Assembly: GCA_902489515.1 (NCBI GenBank)
Contig: CABUAL010000134.1
Span: 1 to 5,444, forward strand
DNA from: an uncultured Collinsella sp.
Lineage (GTDB): Bacteria; Actinomycetota; Coriobacteriia; Coriobacteriales; Coriobacteriaceae
DNA: 5,444 nt
Reading direction: 5' to 3'
Of the stretch, positions 1 to 4,219 are shown in pieces (positions within the stretch are counted from its first letter, which is position 1; the number at the start of each line of letters is the position of its first letter). Made by a program: the position numbers and the translations under genes. Under the pieces are notes generated by a model. The model saw only the letters and a list, made by a program, of their open reading frames with translations. It was not told where the DNA came from and searched no databases.

Positions 1-213
1 ACGGCGTGTCCCAAGCAGCCTGTCGCACTGATTTTTGTGGGCGTACGCACCGAAGTTGCCAAGCGCGTCTTGGACTTCTCTTACGGCTTTGCCTGCGGTC
101 TGGGTGCCACGGTCAAGGAGGTGGGCGACCGCGTGTTCATGGTGCTGCCCGCCGGTTGCGAGGTCAAAGATTCCGATCTCAAGAAGCTTCGTGCCGACGG
201 CTACCTTAAGTAA
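1..213 (+). CDS. sepF: SepF cell division protein, C-terminal part (5' end outside window)
   Basis: The open frame runs from base 1 to a TAA at 211-213 and gives the last 70 residues of a protein that begins upstream. It reads ...AKRVLDFSYGFACGLGATV, followed by a GDRVFMVLP strand. This matches the SepF C-terminal domain, where a helix leads into R-x-x-DF-x-x-G, then a glycine-rich turn, then a strand ending in a proline. By family knowledge SepF polymerises, binds the FtsZ C-terminal tail and tethers the Z-ring to the membrane; the amphipathic membrane helix would be in the missing N-terminus. It is followed by yggT and divIVA, the usual Gram-positive order (ylmF-ylmG-...-divIVA), which supports the call. 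The stop is in the same frame as the following yggT frame, with only 21 nt between TAA and the proposed yggT start, so the two are surely cotranscribed. Confidence 0.87.
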   Translation, partial: TACPKQPVALIFVGVRTEVAKRVLDFSYGFACGLGATVKEVGDRVFMVLPAGCEVKDSDLKKLRADGYLK

Positions 214-222
214 AGACAAGAC

Positions 223-237
223 GAGGAGATTCCCATC
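223..237 (+). promoter_or_regulatory. Ribosome binding site that decides the unusual yggT start
   Basis: GAGGAG at 223-228 lies 6 nt before an ATC codon at 235-237 and 9 nt after the sepF stop. No ATG, GTG or TTG occurs in the yggT frame between the sepF stop and the ATG at 313, and no Shine-Dalgarno sequence lies close upstream of that ATG. The site therefore points to ATC as the initiator. ATT at 229 directly abuts the GAGGAG and is too close. Confidence 0.6.
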
Positions 238-516
238 AACATCTACACTATCGTCCAGCTGGTCAACACGCTGTTCAACTTCTATTCCACGCTCATTGTC
301 GTCTACTGCTTTATGACGTGGATTCCCATGAAGCAGGGTGGTTTGCTTCAGGATATTGCTGCGGTGCTTGATAGCGTGTGCGGTCCGTGGCTCAACCTGT
401 TCCGTCGTTTCATCCCGCCGATGGGCGGTATCGATTTTTCGCCGGTCGTTGCGATTATTGCGTTGCAGTTGGTGCAGAGGCTGGTTCTGCAGCTTCTTAT
501 AGGTATACTCGTGTAG
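235..516 (+). CDS. yggT: YggT/YlmG family membrane protein, probable ATC start
   Basis: This is a 93-residue integral membrane protein if translation begins at ATC 235. The N-terminus (M)NIYTIVQLVNTLFNFYSTL opens a first membrane helix at about residues 6-30, followed by WIPM. A central amphipathic stretch carries PWLNLFRRFIPPMGGIDFSP, the family signature of Pro-Pro then Gly-x-Asp-Phe-Ser-Pro. A second helix spans about residues 68-90. YggT proteins are usually about 90 residues with two such halves, so the full length fits. The first ATG (313) would give 67 residues and remove the first helix. The family has no defined biochemical activity; in bacteria and plastids YlmG-type proteins are linked to division, membrane or nucleoid organisation. 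The gene lies between sepF and divIVA, as in other Gram-positives, though the RNA-binding ylmH that often separates yggT from divIVA is absent. Product confident; start inferred. Confidence 0.82.
   Translation: MNIYTIVQLVNTLFNFYSTLIVVYCFMTWIPMKQGGLLQDIAAVLDSVCGPWLNLFRRFIPPMGGIDFSPVVAIIALQLVQRLVLQLLIGILV
504..509 (+). promoter_or_regulatory. Possible -10 element for divIVA
   Basis: TATACT inside the last codons of yggT matches five of six positions of the TATAAT consensus and lies 68 nt before the divIVA start. No convincing -35 hexamer is found 16-18 nt upstream, so this is a weak candidate for a divIVA-specific promoter within the operon. Confidence 0.25.
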
Positions 517-577
517 AACTGTCTTAGTAACTTACGTCGGGCGTGTAGCGCCGAGGCGATGAAAAAGGAGACTTGTT

Positions 578-1252
578 ATGGCTATTACCCCTGCAGACAT
601 CCAGGCTCAGACTTTCTCTGAGGCCAAGCGTGGCTACGATCCTGCCGAGGTCGACGTCTTCTTGGAGACGCTGTCCTCCGAGGTTGACGCTATGCTCGCT
701 AAGATCGTCGACCTTAAGGGTCGTCTGACTGCTACCGAGCAGCAGCTTGCCGATGCGCAGGCTCAGCTTGCCCAGGCTCAGGATGCCACCGCCCAGGCCG
801 TTCCTGCCGCCCCCGTGGCTGCTCCCGCCCCTGACTTCTCCGCTCAGGAGCGCCAGATTTCCGCTGCCCTGATCGCTGCCCAGCAGACCGCTGAGACCAT
901 CGTCAACGATGCCAACGAGAACGCTGAGCGTATCCGCAACGAGGCTGACGCCAAGGCCCGCGAGGTTATCCGTCAGGCTCTGACCGAGAAGCAGGCCGAG
1001 CTCGAGGAGATCGATCGTCTCAAGGCTTCCCGTGAGGAGTTCAAGGCAGAGTATCTCAAGCTCATCCAGCACTTCATGGACGATGCCCAGAATTCCTTCC
1101 CGGCCGATCTGATGGCTTCCACGCCGGTCGGTTCTGCCGCTTCTCCTGCAGTGACTGTTCCCGCCGAGCCGCTGCCCGTCGCTGACCCGGTTGTCCCCGT
1201 GGCCGATCCCTTCGCCCCGATCGACAACTTTGCTGCCGACGACCTGGACTAA
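578..1252 (+). CDS. divIVA: DivIVA-like coiled-coil polar/septal protein
   Basis: The product has 224 residues. The N-terminal 50 form the DivIVA lipid-binding domain: ITPADIQAQTF, then KRGYDPAEVDVFL (residues 17-29). A coiled coil with Ala/Gln heptads covers about residues 30-74. A Pro/Ala linker (75-86) leads to a second coiled coil (about 88-168), with AETIVNDANENAERIRNEAD typical of the family. A disordered Pro/Ala/Val/Asp tail ends in DDLD. In Bacillus subtilis DivIVA, Phe17 and Arg18 insert in or contact the membrane; here these positions are Lys17-Arg18, as in the KRGY motif of actinobacterial Wag31 proteins. By family knowledge it binds negatively curved membrane at septa and poles and recruits division or wall-growth factors. 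The start is fixed by AAGGAG (565-570), 7 nt before ATG. It is last in the sepF–yggT–divIVA cluster and is followed by a strong terminator. Confidence 0.93.
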   Translation: MAITPADIQAQTFSEAKRGYDPAEVDVFLETLSSEVDAMLAKIVDLKGRLTATEQQLADAQAQLAQAQDATAQAVPAAPVAAPAPDFSAQERQISAALIAAQQTAETIVNDANENAERIRNEADAKAREVIRQALTEKQAELEEIDRLKASREEFKAEYLKLIQHFMDDAQNSFPADLMASTPVGSAASPAVTVPAEPLPVADPVVPVADPFAPIDNFAADDLD

Positions 1253-1278
1253 CATTCGGCCTACAATTTAGTGCCTAG

Positions 1279-1309
1279 AAAGGACCCGCAGCTTGCGGGT
1301 CCTTTTTTA
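1279..1309 (+). terminator. Rho-independent terminator after divIVA
   Basis: A perfect stem (AAGGACCCGCA pairing with TGCGGGTCCTT) closes a 3-nt loop and runs straight into a T-rich tract at 1303-1308. It lies 26 nt past the divIVA stop and ends the division cluster transcript. Read from the other strand the stem is followed by only a short T run, so it acts mainly for + strand transcription. Confidence 0.93.
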
Positions 1310-1333
1310 TGACTGTGCAGGGGCGCGCAACAT

Positions 1334-1371
1334 AAAAAACCGAGCCCTGCACATAATGGCGCAGAACTCGG
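1334..1371 (-). terminator. Rho-independent terminator after the nitroreductase gene (- strand)
   Basis: Read on the - strand, CCGAGTTCTGC pairs with GCAGGGCTCGG around a 10-nt loop and is followed by TTTTTT (A run at 1334-1339). Two stem positions are T opposite G, which pair as U·G in - strand RNA but would be A/C mismatches in + strand RNA. The structure is thus built for leftward transcription. It lies 47 nt after the nitroreductase stop and faces the divIVA terminator, so the two transcripts are insulated from each other. Confidence 0.85.
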
Positions 1372-1392
1372 CGAACGGGTGAGCGGTCAAGG

Positions 1393-1422
1393 GTAGGTTT
1401 TAAGGCATGTCCCAAAACCTAC
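1393..1422 (-). repeat. 9-bp inverted repeat overlapping the nitroreductase stop codon
   Basis: GTAGGTTTT (1393-1401) and AAAACCTAC (1414-1422) form a stem with a 12-nt loop. The right arm contains the TAG stop of the nitroreductase gene (1419-1421). There is no T tract after it on the - strand, so it is not a complete terminator. It may form a small 3' mRNA structure ahead of the true terminator at 1334-1371. Confidence 0.5.
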
Positions 1423-1949
1423 TTGAGGAGGAAGTCGGAGAGGGGAATGGTACGGGCCTCGCGATGCTCGGGATCGGCGATGTGGTCGGCAGGATATCCA
1501 CAGACGAGCATGTGATAGGGATAGACGCCCTTGGGCAGATTGAACTGCTCCTGTGCCACCCCAGGCTTAAAATGGCATACCCAGCACGTTCCCAGGCCCT
1601 GCTCGGTGGCCTCCATCATCATCTGATCGCAGACGATCGAAGTATCGATGGCACTCGAGTTCATCTGATCATACGGGCGCACCCAGGCATCATCGGTAAC
1701 GCTGCAAATAAGGAAGATAAGCGGAGCGCCAAAGATAGACCCATCACGAGCAAACCGGGGCTGACAAGCAGCTGCCTTCTCCAGAAGCTCAGGCGTATCC
1801 AACACCATCACACGGGTTGGATGATTATTACAAGCAGAAGGAGCAATCCGCCCAGCCTCAACAATGGCATCCACTACAGCCTGCTCCACAGCCCGATCTT
1901 CAAACTCACGACAAGAATACCGACCCCGAGCCAGATCCAAATAACTCAC
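1419..1949 (-). CDS. Nitroreductase family FMN-dependent oxidoreductase
   Basis: The product has 176 residues, a normal length for small single-domain nitroreductases. The N-terminal ARGRYSCREF (residues 7-16) is the R-x-R-x-S-x-R-x-F FMN-phosphate motif. APSACNNHPTR (36-46) is the second flavin motif, followed by a variable middle region with Asp102. GLGTCWV (118-124) and LVCGYP (148-153) build the rest of the fold, and Arg164 sits where a C-terminal FMN-binding Arg is common. By family knowledge these are cytosolic homodimers that use NAD(P)H to reduce nitroaromatics, quinones or other electrophiles; the substrate cannot be read from sequence. The GTG start at 1947-1949 is chosen because GGAGG (CCTCC at 1958-1962 on the + strand) lies 8 nt upstream. 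A longer reading from an ATG at 2012 would add 21 residues that do not look conserved and would place this binding site inside the gene. It appears to be transcribed alone. Confidence 0.87.
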   Translation of the reverse strand: MSYLDLARGRYSCREFEDRAVEQAVVDAIVEAGRIAPSACNNHPTRVMVLDTPELLEKAAACQPRFARDGSIFGAPLIFLICSVTDDAWVRPYDQMNSSAIDTSIVCDQMMMEATEQGLGTCWVCHFKPGVAQEQFNLPKGVYPYHMLVCGYPADHIADPEHREARTIPLSDFLLK

Positions 1950-1979
1950 AACCAAGACCTCCAAATTCAACGAATCAAT

Positions 1980-2113
1980 CCAAAGTAAAACAAAGGGTAC
2001 CCAAAGCCCCATCCACCCAAACGTTTAAGGCGGTCCCAAAGTTCCCAATCGGGTCCAAAGGCCCCGCCAACAAAAGCCCCATCGCTTTCAAAGTATCAGC
2101 CAAAGTTCCCAAT
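1980..2113 (-). repeat. Degenerate tandem repeats in the spacer upstream of the nitroreductase
   Basis: CCAAAGTTCCCAAT occurs exactly at 2036-2049 and 2100-2113, and AAAGCCCCATC exactly at 2003-2013 and 2073-2083. On the - strand the order is A-B-A-B, where A is ATTGGGAACTTTGG and B is GATGGGGCTTT, with periods of 64 and 70 bp. This looks like two diverged copies of one unit of about 65 bp. The shorter word CTTTGG (- strand) recurs five times, at 1980, 2001, 2036, 2055 and 2100 on the + strand coordinates. The stretch 1950-2113 is strongly strand-biased (A/C-rich on the + strand) and holds no supportable gene. It must contain the nitroreductase promoter, but I cannot pick out a -35/-10 pair. 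Confidence 0.6.
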
Positions 2114-2224
2114 GGTGGTACGTAAGGCGAAGGGCCGGCACCTGTTTACTTTCGAACGACTCTGCCATGCAGCCGGAGTGAGAAAGCAAACAGGTGCCGG
2201 CCCTTCGCCGCCGGGACACGTACC
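2114..2224. repeat. Long palindromic (MITE- or REP-like) hairpin element
   Basis: Arms 2126-2147 and 2188-2209 are perfect 22-nt inverted repeats rich in G+C. After a single A/C mismatch they extend by 5 bp (2149-2153 with 2182-2186), leaving a 28-nt loop that itself holds CTGC-CAT-GCAG. Farther out, GGTACGT (2117-2123) pairs with ACGTACC (2218-2224) across small unpaired spacers. The whole element is bracketed by the direct repeat CCCAAT (2108-2113 and 2225-2230). It begins immediately after the DUF47 stop codon on the - strand. No T tract follows on either strand, so it is not a standard intrinsic terminator. It could be a non-autonomous mobile palindrome or a 3' mRNA-stabilising structure; I do not recognise it as a named family. 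Confidence 0.75.
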
Positions 2225-2229
2225 CCCAA

Positions 2230-2853
2230 TTAACTGTTCTTCATGACAATCGAATCCACGACATCGGCCACATTCTCGCAGCAGTCAGCGCAGTACTCCA
2301 GGAAGGCGTACACGTCACGCCAGGCGATGACCTCGAGCGGGTCCTTGCCGTTAACGTGCAGGTTGCGCATGGCGTTGATGTAGAGCTCGTCGGCTTCGGA
2401 CTCGATGGTGTTGATCTGGATGACGAGTTCGCGCAGGGTCTTGGACTTGCGGTAGTTGGGCAGCTCGACCATCAGGTCTTTCATGGCGCGGCAGGCGTCA
2501 GTCACCTTGTGGGCGATGACGATGGCATCGGGGTGAATGCTCTGGATGTTGGTGAAGTAGACGCGCTGCACGACGCCCTCGATACGGTCAAGCACAGTGT
2601 CGAGCGAGCAGCTCATCAGGTCCAGATCCTCGCGCTCAAGCGGGGTGATAAAGGCAGTGAGCAAGGCATCCTCGAGCTCATGGTGCTTCTTGTCGGCCGC
2701 ATGCTCAATCGCATGCATCTCCTCGAGCATGTCGTGGATCTGCGCGGGATCAAAGTTCTCAAAAATCTTGATGAGCAACTCTGCGGCCTGGACAGCAAGG
2801 TCGGCGCAGGCGACGTAGTTGTCAAAGTAGAACGAATCGGGTTTCTTTGCCAT
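2230..2853 (-). CDS. DUF47 family protein (PhoU-like partner of Pit)
   Basis: The 207-residue all-helical protein has the normal length of the DUF47/PhoU-domain family. Acidic metal-binding-type repeats are visible: EMHAIEHAADKKHHELE (residues 45-61), FITPLEREDL (68-77), DTVLDRIEGV (85-94), INTIESEADELY (147-158) and FLEYCADCCENVADVVDSI (184-202). In PhoU-like folds such E/D-x-x-x-D pairs bind Fe, Mn or Mg clusters. The partner gene is the upstream phosphate transporter, and DUF47 genes commonly sit beside pit genes, where the product is thought to modulate transport. The role here is therefore inferred from family and position. There is no membrane segment or signal peptide, so it should be cytosolic and act at the inner face of the transporter. 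The ATG start is set by AAAGGA (TCCTTT at 2861-2866) with 7-nt spacing. It lies 67 nt downstream of pit, a probable two-gene operon. Confidence 0.9.
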   Translation of the reverse strand: MAKKPDSFYFDNYVACADLAVQAAELLIKIFENFDPAQIHDMLEEMHAIEHAADKKHHELEDALLTAFITPLEREDLDLMSCSLDTVLDRIEGVVQRVYFTNIQSIHPDAIVIAHKVTDACRAMKDLMVELPNYRKSKTLRELVIQINTIESEADELYINAMRNLHVNGKDPLEVIAWRDVYAFLEYCADCCENVADVVDSIVMKNS

Positions 2854-2920
2854 GGGTGGGTCCTTTCGAGGCGAAGACGGGTGGGCGAAGTGTTGCGGTC
2901 CAGATGGACGTTCGGTTTGA

Positions 2921-3970
2921 CTAGAGGAACATCATGAACAGCTTGGCCATGACAAAGCTGATGAGTCCGCAGGCGGGGAAGGTGAAGAACCAGGTGAACA
3001 TCATGTCCTTGACGACGCCGAAGTTGATGGCCGAGAGGCGCTTGACGGCACCGACGCCCATGATGGCGCAGGTCTTGATGTGCGTGGAGGACACAGGGAT
3101 GCCGGTAAGGGTGGCAAGCAGCAGGTTCGCGGCGCCCGCCAGGTCGGCGGAGAAGCCCTGGTACTTTTCGAGCTTGACCATGCTCTGGCCGACGGACTTG
3201 ATGATGCGCTCGCCGCCCACGCTGGTGCCGATGCCCATAGTGGCCGAGCACAGCAGCATAATCCAGATGGGGATGCCTGCATCGCCGACGCTCGTCTGGC
3301 CGCTGGCAAAGGCCACGCCTAAAAAGAGCACGCCGATGAACTTCTGTCCATCCTGCGCGCCGTGCATAAAGCTCATGGCCGCAGCGCTCGCGATCTGAGC
3401 GTATTTAAAGAAGACATTGGCACGTCGCCTGTTGGCGGCGGCGAAAAGAATCGAGACGAGCTTGCACAGGACCCAGCCCATGACAAAGCCCAGGCCGATG
3501 GAGAGTGCCAGGCCGTAGATGACCTTCATCCACTCGTGGACGTTGACGCTGCTCGCGCCGCCGAGGGCGATAGCGGCACCGGTCAGGCCGGCGATAAGGC
3601 TGTGGCTTTGCGAGGTGGGGATGCCAAAACGCGACGCTGTGGCGCCGTAGACGACGATGGAGAACAGGGCCGCGCACAGGCAGGCGAGCGCCATGGTGCT
3701 GTTTCCGCCAAAGTCGACGATATGCGAGATGGTATTGGCGACGCTCGCATTAAAGTGCGTCATGATGAGCACACCGAGGAAGTTGAATGCGGCGCTCATG
3801 AGAATGGCGGCGCGGGCGGGCATGCAACGCGTAGTGACGCAGGTCGCGATGGCGTTGGGCGCGTCGGTCCATCCATTGACGAAGATGGCGCCGAGCGCGA
3901 GGATCACGGTGACGGCAAGGACTGGGTTCGACACAATTTGGCCGAGGAAAGTTGAGAACGTTACGTCCAT
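2921..3970 (-). CDS. pit: PiT family inorganic phosphate transporter
   Basis: The 349-residue hydrophobic protein has the duplicated PiT architecture. In the first half NGWTDAPNAIAT (residues 32-43) corresponds to the family signature written NGFHDTANAVAT in E. coli Pit, and GIPTSQSHSLIAG (116-128) is the first re-entrant-loop motif. In the second half HGAQDGQKFIG (203-213) matches the HG-x-N/Q-D-G-Q-K signature, followed by GTSVGGERIIKSVG (248-261) and GIPVSSTHIKT (290-300), the mirror of the first loop. A basic cytoplasmic loop (NRRR, 180-183) separates the halves. By family knowledge it imports phosphate, usually as a metal-phosphate complex with protons; in bacteria PiT can also carry sulfate, but the DUF47 neighbour favours phosphate. 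The length is at the short bacterial end, without a long central loop. ATG 3968-3970 is the first in-frame start after an in-frame TAA at 4001-4003; its ribosome binding site is weak (GAGAAAG). Confidence 0.93.
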   Translation of the reverse strand: MDVTFSTFLGQIVSNPVLAVTVILALGAIFVNGWTDAPNAIATCVTTRCMPARAAILMSAAFNFLGVLIMTHFNASVANTISHIVDFGGNSTMALACLCAALFSIVVYGATASRFGIPTSQSHSLIAGLTGAAIALGGASSVNVHEWMKVIYGLALSIGLGFVMGWVLCKLVSILFAAANRRRANVFFKYAQIASAAAMSFMHGAQDGQKFIGVLFLGVAFASGQTSVGDAGIPIWIMLLCSATMGIGTSVGGERIIKSVGQSMVKLEKYQGFSADLAGAANLLLATLTGIPVSSTHIKTCAIMGVGAVKRLSAINFGVVKDMMFTWFFTFPACGLISFVMAKLFMMFL

Positions 3971-4000
3971 ATATGGGCTTTCTCGAAGTTTGCAGACACG

Positions 4001-4012
4001 TTACAAAAACAT
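4001..4012 (-). other. Three-codon mini-ORF in the pit leader
   Basis: On the - strand ATG TTT TTG TAA (Met-Phe-Leu-stop) precedes pit by 30 nt and lies in the same frame. A very strong Shine-Dalgarno sequence lies upstream, but the gap from GGAGG to this ATG is 14 nt, longer than usual. It is listed because it is the only start codon near that binding site; translation is a guess. Confidence 0.25.
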
Positions 4013-4026
4013 GATAAATCGTATCA
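4012..4026. promoter_or_regulatory. 15-bp palindrome in the pit leader, possible operator
   Basis: TGATA (4012-4016) and TATCA (4022-4026) form a 5-bp inverted repeat with a 5-nt spacer, between the strong Shine-Dalgarno sequence and the mini-ORF start. The form suits a small dimeric repressor or a weak RNA hairpin. It is short enough to arise by chance. Confidence 0.3.
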
Positions 4027-4032
4027 CCTCCT
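4023..4032 (-). promoter_or_regulatory. Near-perfect Shine-Dalgarno sequence without an obvious gene
   Basis: On the - strand the bases read AGGAGGTGAT, a 10-nt complement to the usual 16S rRNA 3' end. It lies 56 nt (from GGAGG) upstream of the pit ATG, far too distant to start pit directly. The only nearby ATG opens the three-codon mini-ORF at 4012. It is far stronger than the site actually in front of pit. Confidence 0.5.
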
Positions 4033-4100
4033 GCGGGTTTCTTTGCCGAGTTCTGATGGGAGAAGTGATTTTTTGGCACTAAAATTGAATATTAGCCCTG

Positions 4101-4129
4101 TTGACCGTGGGTGTTCTTTTTGCTATCAC
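4101..4129 (+). promoter_or_regulatory. Candidate sigma-A type promoter for the 4220-4558 gene
   Basis: TTGACC (-35, five of six consensus matches) is followed after exactly 17 nt by TATCAC (-10, four of six). This would start transcription near 4136 and give a leader of about 80 nt. A separate TACAAT at 4185-4190 (five of six matches to a -10) has no good -35 but would start RNA almost at the ATG of 4199. Confidence 0.45.
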
Positions 4130-4219
4130 GCCATGCGGACACGCGCGTTCGCTCCGACATTCCAAAACCACAGTCTGTTCGCTTTACAATATGCAAACAT
4201 GCGTTCGATAATGGGAAGT

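Larger units (their letters stand above)
3971..4219. other. Divergent intergenic region between pit and the small + strand gene
   Basis: This stretch of about 250 bp separates two genes read away from each other and must hold both promoters. Its A+T content is higher than the flanking genes. It contains the pit leader signals (4001-4032) and, on the + strand, a -35/-10 pair at 4101-4129 and a TACAAT at 4185-4190. No supportable gene lies within it: the TTG-initiated extension of the + strand frame (from 4043) has no ribosome binding site and reads like non-coding DNA. Confidence 0.7.

Noticed and set aside
6..316. Alternative + strand frames over sepF and the start of yggT
   Set aside because: Arg/Ser-rich out-of-frame translations of sepF, which is clearly coded in frame 1.
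524..1255. A 243-codon - strand frame opposite divIVA
   Set aside because: It is the mirror of divIVA codon bias; the Gly/Leu/Ser-rich translation has no recognisable motif, and it would run through the divIVA promoter region.
1950..2012. N-terminal extension of the nitroreductase to an ATG at 2012
   Set aside because: The GGAGG at 1958-1962 sits 8 nt before GTG 1947-1949, and the family motif begins seven residues after that GTG. The extra 21 residues would overlap the binding site and the repeats.
1975..2082. A 35-residue - strand ORF (starting MGLLLAGPLDPIGNFG) in the repeat spacer
   Set aside because: It has only a weak AAAG before the ATG with a 3-nt gap, and it spans two repeat units in different phases, so it is more likely a by-product of the biased spacer. 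Conservation of the reading frame in relatives would change this.
1407..2125. Two + strand frames across the nitroreductase gene and its upstream spacer
   Set aside because: They read as Pro/Gln/Asn-rich low-complexity sequence, the complement of the nitroreductase codons and the A/C-biased spacer.
2114..2224. The long hairpin as an intrinsic terminator of the pit operon
   Set aside because: Neither strand has a T tract after the stem; on the - strand the following bases are TTACGTACC.
2881..2915. GTCCA-GA-TGGAC palindrome between pit and the DUF47 gene
   Set aside because: A 5-bp stem with a 2-nt loop is too small to call a terminator or processing site.
2194..2937. A 247-codon + strand frame opposite the DUF47 gene
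   Set aside because: It is antisense to a protein with clear family motifs, and it would start inside the right arm of the long hairpin.
3362..3955. A 197-codon + strand frame opposite pit
   Set aside because: The translation is Asp/Gly/His/Arg-rich and shows no fold; pit on the other strand carries all PiT signatures.
4043..4198. TTG-initiated extension of the small unknown protein
   Set aside because: No ribosome binding site, non-conserved composition, and it would cover both candidate promoters.
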